The notes beneath the pieces were generated by a model, which worked only from the letters and a program-made list of their open reading frames with translations, was not told the DNA's origin and ran no database searches. A DNA stretch of 32,390 nt, from assembly GCA_035391225.1 (NCBI GenBank), contig DAOPKN010000026.1:1-32390 (forward strand), read 5' to 3'. Origin of the DNA: DAOPKN01 sp035391225 (GTDB lineage: Bacteria; Thermotogota; Thermotogae; MWEM01). The translations under genes and the position numbers were made by a program. Within the stretch, counting starts at the first letter, position 1. Each line of letters begins with the position of its first letter. Of the stretch, positions 23,213 through 31,098 are shown piece by piece.

Positions 23213-25523
23213 ATGGTTGCACGATTTGTTCCAGCAATTCGCTTTTCCGGATGGGGATCTTGTGCACCCTTTTTCCCAAGGCGTGCGAAACTGCATTGGC
23301 GATTGCCGCGGGTGCGGGTATGAGAGAAGGCTCCCCGATCCCTTTTGCACCAAATGGCCCTTGGGGAAACGGGGTTTCCACCAAACCCACGCGGAAGGTT
23401 TCGGGCATCTCGTGGAAGGTGGGGATGGTGAGCGTGTTGAAATTATCCGAGAGGATTTTTCCCGCGTCGTTCAGTTGGAGGTTCTCGTAGAGTGCGTATC
23501 CCATTCCTTGCACGAAGCCACCCTGGATCTGCCCCACAACGCCCTCGCGGTTGATGGCTTTTCCGACATCATGCACGCAATAGGCCTCACGCACTTGCAC
23601 ATGGGCGGTGAGAAGGTTCACTTCCACGACCGCGATCTGGGTGGCAAATGCGTACGTCACGTAGGCTTCTCCCACCCCATTTTCCTTATCCCATTGCAAA
23701 AAGGGTGTTTCAAACCATCCCGTGGCAAACAACCCCAGGTTCTCGCGATCTGCCCCATACGCTACCGCTTCAAAATCCATGGGTTTCTCTCCACTGCTCC
23801 CGGAGAAAACACCGTTGGAGGATTTGACTTGCGCAATCGGAACGCCGGTTTGCTGGGCGTAGTACTGCTTCATTTTGGAAGCAACCTGCTGTGCCGCTCG
23901 CACCACGGCGTTCCCGCTGAAAATGGTGGTCCGGGAAGCTACGGTTGGCCCGCTATCCGGCAGGAATGCGGTATCGGTCTGGTTCATGCGCACTTTTTGC
24001 ACCTTTTGGCCCAAGATTTCCGCGGCAAGAATCGCCATGGTCGTTTTCGCACCTTGCCCCATCTCGGTTCCCCCGATTTGAAGGGAAACGGTCCCATCCT
24101 TGAACACTTGCACGAAAGCCCCGCTTGCATCCAAGTGCCGTCCCATGGCACCCAGGGAAACCCCGTAATGAATGTGGGAAAGCCCGATTCCTTGCCGAAC
24201 GTGTTGGTGGTTCCGGTTGAACTCTTGTACCCGGGCTTGCAACCGGTTCCAATCGCTCAATTCGCGTGCCATTTCCAACGTTTGCCGCGCCACGCAGCTT
24301 GCATCCATGCGATGCCCCGTGGATGTCGTTGCCCCAGGTTGCAGCACGTTGCGCAAACGGAATTCCAAAGGATCCATGCCCAGTTTTTCCGCCGCCATGT
24401 CCATCATGGCTTCCATCGCAAAAAACACTTGGGGGGACCCAAAACCCCGGTACGCTCCACAGGGAACCTTGTTGGTCAATGTTCCTTTCACGTCCACGCG
24501 CACGTTTGGCACGGCGTACGCACCGGCCGCGTGCACCGAAGAGCGCCACAGAACCAAGGGAGAAAGCGTGCCGTGGGCCCCCATGTCTCCCAGCGCTTCC
24601 ACCTGCACCGCATCCAGGGTGCCGTCTTTTTTCACCCCAAGCCGGTAGGTGGATTGCACCGGATGGCGCTTGCTGGTCCATTGGATATCTTCCTCGCGCT
24701 GGAGCACGAGCTTCGCGGGGCGCCCAAACTTATGGCATACGAGAGCTGCGGGAATGGCGAAGTACGTGGGAACATCTTCCTTTCCGCCGAAAGCTCCTCC
24801 CGTTTCCGTTTGGATCACGCGGACCTTTTGGTAGGGTAGGCCCAGCGCTTTGGAAACGCCCTCCTGCACGTAGTACGGACATTGCATGGAACCGTACACC
24901 ACGAGGCAACCATTCTCGTCGCTGCGCGCCAGCACTCCCTGGGTTTCCAGGTACGCTTGTTCCTGGTAATCGGCGAAAAAGGAAGCTTGCAATTGGATAT
25001 CCGACTCGGAAAACATCGTATCCGGATCGGCCATGCCTTTTCGCACCTTGTGGTGGATAGGTTGGTTACCGGATTGCTCGATTTTCACCTCGTTGGTCAG
25101 TGATTCTTCGATGGAAAAAACGCCGGGCAGGGGTTTTGCGATTACCTTGACCTGTTTGGCAGCCAGTCGGGCTATCTCGGGAGTCGTGGCCGCCACCAAT
25201 GCCACGTAATCCCCGTTGTACCGGATACGGTCTCCGGGTTTGAGAAGAGCAGGGTAGTCAGGGATAATGTCCCCCATCTGGTTTTCACCCGGGATGTCCT
25301 GCCAGGTAACGAACCCTTCTACCCCTGGGATTTGCCGGGCAGCGGAGAAATCGAGTTCTTGCAGGATTCCATGGGGAATCCCCGCCACAACGATACCCAC
25401 GTATAGCATGCGATCGAAAAAAAGATCTGCGATGTACTGTGCCTTTCCACGAACCTTGTCGGAACCATCTACACGCAGCACGCGTTGTCCAACAATTCCC
25501 AATTCGGGAGAACGTTCCTCCAT
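23211..25523 (-). CDS. Xanthine dehydrogenase-family molybdenum-binding subunit
   Basis: A 770-residue molybdopterin-binding subunit of the xanthine oxidase family. Visible marks are QTETGGAFGGKE near residue 240, the substrate-binding AYRGFGSPQ near 348, GGTEMGQGAKTT near 485 and, near the end, GAKGIGEP with the catalytic Glu. This fits hydroxylation of purines such as xanthine. The FAD and 2Fe-2S subunits, usually next to it, are absent from this window and must come from elsewhere. The ATG at 25523 follows CAGGAG; an alternative TTG at 25550 would overlap the upstream stop. It is the last of three genes (deaminase, GAF sensor, this one) with short gaps, ending at the bidirectional terminator. 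Confidence 0.93.
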   Translation of the reverse strand: MEERSPELGIVGQRVLRVDGSDKVRGKAQYIADLFFDRMLYVGIVVAGIPHGILQELDFSAARQIPGVEGFVTWQDIPGENQMGDIIPDYPALLKPGDRIRYNGDYVALVAATTPEIARLAAKQVKVIAKPLPGVFSIEESLTNEVKIEQSGNQPIHHKVRKGMADPDTMFSESDIQLQASFFADYQEQAYLETQGVLARSDENGCLVVYGSMQCPYYVQEGVSKALGLPYQKVRVIQTETGGAFGGKEDVPTYFAIPAALVCHKFGRPAKLVLQREEDIQWTSKRHPVQSTYRLGVKKDGTLDAVQVEALGDMGAHGTLSPLVLWRSSVHAAGAYAVPNVRVDVKGTLTNKVPCGAYRGFGSPQVFFAMEAMMDMAAEKLGMDPLEFRLRNVLQPGATTSTGHRMDASCVARQTLEMARELSDWNRLQARVQEFNRNHQHVRQGIGLSHIHYGVSLGAMGRHLDASGAFVQVFKDGTVSLQIGGTEMGQGAKTTMAILAAEILGQKVQKVRMNQTDTAFLPDSGPTVASRTTIFSGNAVVRAAQQVASKMKQYYAQQTGVPIAQVKSSNGVFSGSSGEKPMDFEAVAYGADRENLGLFATGWFETPFLQWDKENGVGEAYVTYAFATQIAVVEVNLLTAHVQVREAYCVHDVGKAINREGVVGQIQGGFVQGMGYALYENLQLNDAGKILSDNFNTLTIPTFHEMPETFRVGLVETPFPQGPFGAKGIGEPSLIPAPAAIANAVSHALGKRVHKIPIRKSELLEQIVQP

Positions 25524-25546
25524 TTTTTTCTCCTGCCTTTCCACGG

Positions 25547-27292
25547 TCAATTTTCCTCGGCGAGGATTTTGGCCAACTTTTCTTGGAAACCCAGTTGGAT
25601 CAACTGCAGCAAGACGTTGATGCGCGGCTCGTCTTTTGCTTCAATGGCCATGAGGATCTTGCGCTTCTTCACCCTCAGAGGGATGAAGAAAAGAAAGAAC
25701 CCCTCTTCTTCCGAGGGTTCGATTTGCAAATCGTTGCTTTGCGAGGCCAAGATCGCCTCGAAACTTTTCCGCAGGTGCGGGGATAACGGAGCGGGGAAAG
25801 AGATGATCTCCTTGTGGCTTCGGAACGCCACGAAAAAATCGCGTATGTCAAACCATTCGATCAACGCACCACGCATGGCACTATAGAACTCAACGATTCC
25901 GGAAGTATCTTGGATCTTTTTGTGCAGCTGGTTCATCTTTTGGAAGCTATCCATGAGTGCCTCGTAGGAATGCAGGATCCGGGAAAAATCCCGTTGCACC
26001 AGCATGTTCTCCATGGAAATCCCAGCTGTACGGCAGATCATTTTGAGAAACTCGCGGTCCTCCCGAAGCATGTCTGGGAGAAACACCAATCCGAGGATAT
26101 TTCCCTCAAGGCTGCGAATCACCGCACAAAAAGGAATACGGGGGGAAACCAAAGGGAAAGCAAGCTGGGAAAGCACACTTTGGGCGTTTCCGAAATCCTC
26201 CAAGAACGCCCCTTTTTCCACGGGATCGGACAGATCATACTGATCCCACGTTGTGGAATACTTGAGCAGCATGCTCTTCAAGCCATCGGAAGCACTGCAG
26301 GCCCATAGGATATTCCCCCACGTCTTGCGCAAGAAAACGGTCACTTTTTCCACACCTAAAGTTTCCCGTATCATCTCCTCCAACGCCTGCGAAAAAGAAT
26401 CGATGCTGTCGCGGGAAAAGAGGTATTCCAGCCCCTTGAAAAGGGTCAGCAACTGGTACCGGCTCTTCTCCAACTCCCGTTCTTCGGAAAGCGCACGCGT
26501 TTTCGCCACCTGGAACTCCAGGGCTTTTCCGAAAAGACGGCTCAGTGTTTGCACAACACCCATCTCTTCGGCATCCATCGGTTCTTGGCGCGAAAGAACG
26601 ATCACGAAAGCCACGAGGTTTTCCCGGTGTATGGGAAGGCCAACGAGCAAGGGAGCGGGAGTGCCCTCCAGCAATTCGGGGAACAGTTTTTTCTGGTTCA
26701 AGTCTTCTGGGAAAGAAAAGTGGAACTCCTGGGAGTTCTGCGTGGTGCACAGAAGAGACTTGGCGGAAAGGGGAGTGCCATGCACATGCACCTGCACGAA
26801 GCGGTCTCCCTGTTTTTGGTACAGCGCACTTGCGGAAAGCACAAGCTCTCCCAAGGCATCGGTAAACAGGGTCAAAATATCCAAGGCTTCCATGGGTTCC
26901 AGGAAGGAATTCATGATGGTTTCCATCCCGACCATGTTGTAGGTGAGGCGCGAGATCATCGTTTCTTTCTCTTCCATGGAGAGTAGGGAAAAGTGGATTT
27001 GAAACAGCTTGGAGAGTAGCGCGTGATCCTCCGAAGAAAGGGAAATGTCCGAAACAAGGCAAACATTTTCGCGCAGTGGATACACCATCAATGTGGGAAA
27101 CTCCGCGTGAAGGCTCTCCAGCTCACGGTAAAAGTAGTTGCGCGGGAAAGCCAAAACCGTTTCCTGCACTACCCACTCGCCGGAGGAAGCCCGCGTGAGG
27201 AAAACCCCTTGTTTCATCCCCTTTTCTTTCAAGTACATCAACACTTCCGAAAAGAGCCGAGGGGTTCCCAAGTACACGATGAGGTTTTTCAT
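25547..27292 (-). CDS. Multi-GAF-type sensor protein without an output domain
   Basis: A 581-residue soluble protein. The N-terminal part (about 1-120) is an unrecognised alpha/beta domain. Two or three GAF-like segments follow, near 135-260 (ILTLFTDALGELVLSASALYQKQGDRF, then LVGLPIHRENLVAFVIVLSR), near 290-460 (MIRETLGVEKVTVFLRKTWG, then FCAVIRSLEGNILGLVFLPD) and near 480-575. Short coiled segments link them (about 262-285). There is no kinase, GGDEF, phosphatase or DNA-binding domain, so any output must act by protein contact. ATG at 27292 is the best start, though the ribosome-binding site is poor. It sits between two purine-breakdown genes (gaps of 19 and 23 bases), which suggests it may sense a purine or redox signal. 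Confidence 0.75.
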   Translation of the reverse strand: MKNLIVYLGTPRLFSEVLMYLKEKGMKQGVFLTRASSGEWVVQETVLAFPRNYFYRELESLHAEFPTLMVYPLRENVCLVSDISLSSEDHALLSKLFQIHFSLLSMEEKETMISRLTYNMVGMETIMNSFLEPMEALDILTLFTDALGELVLSASALYQKQGDRFVQVHVHGTPLSAKSLLCTTQNSQEFHFSFPEDLNQKKLFPELLEGTPAPLLVGLPIHRENLVAFVIVLSRQEPMDAEEMGVVQTLSRLFGKALEFQVAKTRALSEERELEKSRYQLLTLFKGLEYLFSRDSIDSFSQALEEMIRETLGVEKVTVFLRKTWGNILWACSASDGLKSMLLKYSTTWDQYDLSDPVEKGAFLEDFGNAQSVLSQLAFPLVSPRIPFCAVIRSLEGNILGLVFLPDMLREDREFLKMICRTAGISMENMLVQRDFSRILHSYEALMDSFQKMNQLHKKIQDTSGIVEFYSAMRGALIEWFDIRDFFVAFRSHKEIISFPAPLSPHLRKSFEAILASQSNDLQIEPSEEEGFFLFFIPLRVKKRKILMAIEAKDEPRINVLLQLIQLGFQEKLAKILAEEN

Positions 27293-27311
27293 GCCACCAC
27301 CCGCTTCCGCA

Positions 27312-28679
27312 TCATAGCGCGAGAGAAAGGGAAATGCGGTTGTGCTGTGCCACCAGCCCGGGAATATCTTGATGGAGGAACTCCCCTTCTGCACGCAGAA
27401 TCTCACCGTTCACCATAACCATACTTGAATCGGGAGCATCGCAAAAAAGCAGCGCCGCGAGCGGATCCGACAGTCCGCCTGCAAATTCGATACGGTTCAG
27501 GTCGAACGCCACGATGTCCGCCGCTTTCCCGGGTTCCAAGGAGCCAATTTCGGTTTCCCTGCGGAGAACCTGCGCCCCACCCATCGTCGCCATGCGCAAA
27601 ACCTGGCGCGCGGAAATGCAATCCGCACCCTTGGCCACTCTTTGCAAAAGAAGAGCTTGCCGGGCTTCCTGCACCATGTTGCCTCCATCGTTGCTCGCAC
27701 TACCATCGACCGCCAGCGAAATGCGAATACTGGGATGCGAAAGCATTTCCACGATGGGTGCGATACCCGAACCAAGGCGCATGTTGGAAGCGGGACAGTG
27801 GGAAACACCGACACCGGCGGTCGCGAACTTGGAAATATCCTGGGGGGTCAACCATACGCAATGCGCAAACCATACCCGAGGATTGAGCCAACCCAAGCTG
27901 TCCATGAAGTCCACGGGGCGAAGCCCGTAGCGTTCCAGGCAATAGGCTTCCTCGTCCTTGGTTTCGGCGAGATGGGTGTGCAGCAAAACGTTGTGTTTTT
28001 CTGCCAAGGCCAGGGATTGTTGCATAAGGGCTGGCGAAACCGAAAAGGGAGAGCACGGAGCCAGCGCTATGCGCAGCATGGATAAGTCGGACGCATCGTG
28101 GTACTTCTGGATCGCCTCCTCGCTGGCACGAAGGATTTCATCCTCCGATTGGACCACGGAATCCGGGGGAAGACCGCCGTTCTTTTTTCCCAAAGACATG
28201 CTTCCCCGCGTGGGATGGAAACGCATGCCCGTCTGGCGGGCTGCCTCGATGTACACATCAAAAAGCGAGGAATCCCCTCGCGGAAACAGGTAAAACATAT
28301 CCGAAGAAGTGGTAACGCCCGTTTTCATCATTTCCAGTAACCCGGTCTTTGCGGAAATCGCGATGGCTTCGGGGTCCATGAATTTCCACTTCTCGTATAG
28401 GAAAATTAGCCACTCGAAGAGGCGTGCGTCTTGGGCACCTGGAACGTTGCGAAAGAGGCTCTGGAAAAGGTGGTGGTGCGTATTCACCAGGCCAGGGATC
28501 ACCAGCATCCCCGAACAATCTATGATTTGCGGCGAAGAATCCAGCCAGTTACTTGGGATTTCTCCGCTCCCCAAAGCTTCGATGCGGTTTCCCTCAACGA
28601 CGACAAAAGCATCGGTCCATTCGCTGCCTTTTCCATCGAACGTTGCCAAGTAGGCGATATTCTTCAAGATTTTTCGCAT
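27312..28679 (-). CDS. 8-oxoguanine deaminase-like amidohydrolase
   Basis: A 455-residue metal-dependent hydrolase of the amidohydrolase superfamily (SsnA/AtzB/8-oxoguanine deaminase branch). Metal ligands visible are His68 and His70 in VNTHHHLFQS, His236 in HTHLAET, and Asp325 in VDGSASNDGG; WFAHC (His273) and SHCPASN are also typical. The SASND...NM.QE.RQALLLQR segment is especially like 8-oxoguanine deaminase (Pseudomonas PA0142, about 451 residues), which turns 8-oxoguanine into uric acid; guanine or another purine is an alternative substrate. ATG at 28679 follows AAGGAAG by 4 bases. It is the first gene of the minus-strand purine operon and diverges from rpsB. Confidence 0.85.
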   Translation of the reverse strand: MRKILKNIAYLATFDGKGSEWTDAFVVVEGNRIEALGSGEIPSNWLDSSPQIIDCSGMLVIPGLVNTHHHLFQSLFRNVPGAQDARLFEWLIFLYEKWKFMDPEAIAISAKTGLLEMMKTGVTTSSDMFYLFPRGDSSLFDVYIEAARQTGMRFHPTRGSMSLGKKNGGLPPDSVVQSEDEILRASEEAIQKYHDASDLSMLRIALAPCSPFSVSPALMQQSLALAEKHNVLLHTHLAETKDEEAYCLERYGLRPVDFMDSLGWLNPRVWFAHCVWLTPQDISKFATAGVGVSHCPASNMRLGSGIAPIVEMLSHPSIRISLAVDGSASNDGGNMVQEARQALLLQRVAKGADCISARQVLRMATMGGAQVLRRETEIGSLEPGKAADIVAFDLNRIEFAGGLSDPLAALLFCDAPDSSMVMVNGEILRAEGEFLHQDIPGLVAQHNRISLSLAL

Positions 28680-28740
28680 GTTTCTTCCTTTCTGGTCACC
28701 CTTCTCGCCAAAAAAAGCGCAAACGGGCTCAACCACCGAG

Positions 28741-28749
28741 ATTATAGCA
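28741..28749 (-). promoter_or_regulatory. Extended -10 of the purine operon
   Basis: On the minus strand TGC-TATAAT (28749 down to 28741) is a perfect extended -10 with no clear -35. It leaves a leader of about 55 bases before the deaminase ATG. The same nine bases occur inverted at 28779-28787 as the rpsB -10, so the two divergent promoters mirror each other. Confidence 0.7.
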
Positions 28750-28758
28750 TACTTGCGC

Positions 28759-28787
28759 TTGATTTCGATTGGGTAATTTGCTATAAT
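28759..28787 (+). promoter_or_regulatory. Promoter of rpsB
   Basis: TTGATT (28759-28764), a 17-base spacer and TATAAT (28782-28787) with TGC before it form a near-consensus extended promoter. Transcription would start near 28794, giving a leader of about 118 bases. Confidence 0.88.
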
Positions 28788-28806
28788 ACGCCGGATTGAT
28801 CTCGCA

Positions 28807-28904
28807 CGCCAATCCAGTTTTTTCTTGGTCCTCCCCCGTGGAGGTGGAAAAATCGGGCAGCGTGCCCGTAAAGATTGGCGGAGGCAAAACCAAATTCTCG
28901 GAGG
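28807..28904 (+). promoter_or_regulatory. Structured rpsB leader RNA, probable S2 autoregulatory site
   Basis: The leader can form a three-way junction. P1 is CGCCAATC (28807-28814) with GATTGGCG (28873-28880). P2 is TTTTTC (28819-28824) with GAAAAA (28847-28852), continued by CCTCC (28830-28834) with GGAGG (28840-28844). P3 is GGGCA (28855-28859) with TGCCC (28863-28867). The rpsB ribosome-binding site is GGAGG at 28900-28904, so the CCTCC of P2 could pair with it instead. Ribosomal protein S2 represses its own mRNA in other bacteria; that this fold does so is inference. Confidence 0.6.
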
Positions 28905-28911
28905 TGTATGC

Positions 28912-29676
28912 ATGTCAGTAGTTACCATGAAACAACTGCTCGAAGCAGGTGTTCACTTCGGGCACCGGACCATGAGATGGAATCCCAAGATGGACCAGTA
29001 CATTTACACGAACCGCAAGGGTGTCCACATCATGGATCTCCAAAAAACCCTGAAGCTCCTGGACCAGGCCTACAATTTCGTGCGCGAACAGACGAAAGAA
29101 GGAAAAACCCTCCTTTTCGTCGGAACCAAGCGCCAAGCCCGCAAATCCATTTACGAGGAAGCGCGGCGCTGTGGTTCGTTTTTCGTGAACAATCGTTGGT
29201 TGGGTGGAATGCTTACCAACTTCAAAACCATCAAGTTGCGCATCAACCGCCTCAAGGAACTGGAAAAAATGGAGGAAGACGGTGCACTGGCTGCGCTTCC
29301 CAAATCCCAGCAATCCATCTACCGCCACCAACTGGAAAAGCTGCAAAAGAACCTGGGCGGTGTACGCGAAATGAAGGAAATCCCCGACATGATCTTCATC
29401 ATCGACCCCAAGAAGGAACGCAATGCCGTACTGGAAGCAAACCTTCTCAACATCCCCATCATTGCTCCCATTGACACCAATTGCGATCCCGACGAAATCG
29501 ATTACATCATCCCCGGAAACGACGATGCCATCCGTGCCATCCGGTTGATGACCAGCAAAATGGCCGATGCGGTGTTGGAAGGGAAAGAAGGCCGCGCAGC
29601 CATGGAAGAGGAAGAAGCCAAGCAGCAAGCCGCGGAGTCCGATGGATCGGAACTGGGAGATGAACTGCAAGACTGA
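28912..29676 (+). CDS. rpsB: 30S ribosomal protein S2
   Basis: A 254-residue ribosomal protein of the small subunit. The N-terminal TMKQLLEAGVHFGHRTMRWNPKM, GTKRQARKSI, the NNRWLGGMLTNFKTI segment and APIDTNCDPDEIDYIIPGNDDAIRAI are all diagnostic. A Glu-rich tail follows. GGAGG lies 7 bases before the ATG; the longer open frame upstream is the structured leader and not coding. The usual partner tsf does not follow; a hairpin terminator and an M23 peptidase gene come next. Confidence 0.98.
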   Translation: MSVVTMKQLLEAGVHFGHRTMRWNPKMDQYIYTNRKGVHIMDLQKTLKLLDQAYNFVREQTKEGKTLLFVGTKRQARKSIYEEARRCGSFFVNNRWLGGMLTNFKTIKLRINRLKELEKMEEDGALAALPKSQQSIYRHQLEKLQKNLGGVREMKEIPDMIFIIDPKKERNAVLEANLLNIPIIAPIDTNCDPDEIDYIIPGNDDAIRAIRLMTSKMADAVLEGKEGRAAMEEEEAKQQAAESDGSELGDELQD

Positions 29677-29718
29677 TGCTGGGGAACGTGTGGACCCAGC
29701 TTCCCATACGCTCGAAGC

Positions 29719-29745
29719 AGAGACGGGTTTTCCCGTCTCTTGTTT
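29719..29745 (+). terminator. Terminator after rpsB
   Basis: AGAGACGGG (29719-29727), a TTTT loop and CCCGTCTCT (29732-29740) form a 9-bp perfect stem followed by TGTTT. The T-run is interrupted, so some read-through into the downstream genes is likely. I see no good promoter for them. Confidence 0.78.
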
Positions 29746-29762
29746 CATTTCGGGGTGAAAGA

Positions 29763-30770
29763 ATGAAAACCAAACTCTTTTCGAGGCTGCCCTGGCGCTT
29801 CCTGTGTTTCGCGCTCCTCGTTATCCTTTGCGTTTCGCCGACGTGGGCGTCCTATATCCTTCCTTCCCGGATCACCGAAAAAATCACTTCCACTTTTGGG
29901 GAATGCCGCAATTCCGATGACCTTGTGCTAAAGCGCATCCACGCGGGGATCGACATTTCCACGAATGGTGCCGAGAATACGCGGATTTACGCTACCAACA
30001 ACGGCTACCTTTGGAAAGTGTGGATCAACGAACCCATTTACGGGAACGCGATCTTCTTGCAGCACCCGGATGGTTTTGCCAGCGTTTACGCGCACCTGAA
30101 TTCCTTTTCGGATCGCTTTTCGGCGATTATCCAGTCCGCCATGGTGGAATTTGGTGAAGAACGGCAGTTGGAAATCGTCTTTCACCCGGAGGAATTCCCC
30201 GTGCAGCGCGGGGAGATCATCGGGCTCTCGGGAAACACCGGCAGGGTGATCGCACCCCACTGCCACGTGGAGTTTCGCAACCCCGAAAAGGGGACGGTAC
30301 TCAACCCGATGACGTTCCTCAAGGATGTCATCAACATCCCCGATTCCATCCTCAAGTTCGTCTCCTTTCGGATCGATGACCAACCCTACGATATCATAAA
30401 TGGTGGCACCTATTACTTCTCCAGCACCATTCCCCGTTTCGAGGTGAATGCCCGGCTGGAACGCGTGGACGGTTACGGCAAAATGGGCTTGCATGCCTTG
30501 CATTTTTTCGTGGACGATCAGGAAGTGTACGCGCTGGTATTCGACGAAATCGCGGATAATTTCCTGGAAAGTGGGGATTACATCTTCGGTGAAGGGTCGA
30601 ACGCCAGCAATTACTGGTACAAGCTGTACGCACCGATCACGCAAAATCCCATCCAAACCAACCTGCTGGGAAGCATGTCCCGCTTTCCGGACCAGGCGGA
30701 TGCCCGAATCCGCATCGAAGACGATTGGGGAAACGTCAAAGAATGGCGTTTCCGCTTACGAAGAAGGTGA
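29763..30770 (+). CDS. Secreted M23-family peptidase (LytM-like)
   Basis: A 335-residue protein with a signal peptide (about 1-29, ending TWA) and a LytM-type zinc peptidase domain. The metal and catalytic residues are all present: His60 and Asp64 in HAGID, His111 in VYAHLNS, and His166 and His168 in HCHVEF. It should cut peptide cross-links of peptidoglycan outside the membrane. A C-terminal domain of about 150 residues (from near 198, beta-rich) has no family I recognise and may bind the wall or another substrate. The ATG follows a weak GGGGTGA. A small Cys-containing protein gene starts 7 bases after its stop, then metK. Confidence 0.92.
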   Translation: MKTKLFSRLPWRFLCFALLVILCVSPTWASYILPSRITEKITSTFGECRNSDDLVLKRIHAGIDISTNGAENTRIYATNNGYLWKVWINEPIYGNAIFLQHPDGFASVYAHLNSFSDRFSAIIQSAMVEFGEERQLEIVFHPEEFPVQRGEIIGLSGNTGRVIAPHCHVEFRNPEKGTVLNPMTFLKDVINIPDSILKFVSFRIDDQPYDIINGGTYYFSSTIPRFEVNARLERVDGYGKMGLHALHFFVDDQEVYALVFDEIADNFLESGDYIFGEGSNASNYWYKLYAPITQNPIQTNLLGSMSRFPDQADARIRIEDDWGNVKEWRFRLRRR

Positions 30771-30777
30771 TTGATGC

Positions 30778-31098
30778 ATGTGGTTCTCCCGGAAGCAGAA
30801 AAAAAGCCCACTATTGGTTTCCAGCGGTACGATTTTCAAATTTTTCGTGCAATGCGAGCGCTGCGGTGAATTGTTCGAAGTGGTCGTGCGGAAGCACTCC
30901 GAAATCTTCCAAACGTTCGGAAAAGGAAACGGCGCTTACGAAATCCGAAAAGAGCTGGTGGGTTCCCATTGCCAACAAAAAATCCAAGTTCTGTTCGTGC
31001 TCGACGCGAATTTCCGGATGAAAGAATACCAAGTCCAAGGGGGCAAGTTGTTGACCCTCGAGGAATACCAGAATCTCAGGGAGGAAAAAAATGAGTAA
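30778..31098 (+). CDS. Small hypothetical protein with a CxxC motif
   Basis: A 106-residue protein with FVQCERCGELFEVVVRKHSE near residues 23-42 and a later GSHCQ. The CxxC and the extra Cys suggest a small metal-binding knuckle, though a second clean Cys pair is missing. No signal peptide is seen. I recognise no family. It begins 7 bases after the peptidase stop and overlaps metK by 8 bases, so it is translationally coupled to metK and clearly a real gene. Confidence 0.75.
   Translation: MWFSRKQKKSPLLVSSGTIFKFFVQCERCGELFEVVVRKHSEIFQTFGKGNGAYEIRKELVGSHCQQKIQVLFVLDANFRMKEYQVQGGKLLTLEEYQNLREEKNE

Noticed and set aside
23217..24839. Long plus-strand open frame (540 codons) opposite the xanthine dehydrogenase gene
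   Set aside because: It is a shadow of the minus-strand gene, which has clear family motifs; the shadow has unusual composition and no ribosome-binding site.
30771..31090. SAM riboswitch in front of metK
   Set aside because: metK overlaps the preceding gene, and no riboswitch-like fold or terminator is found upstream of this operon.
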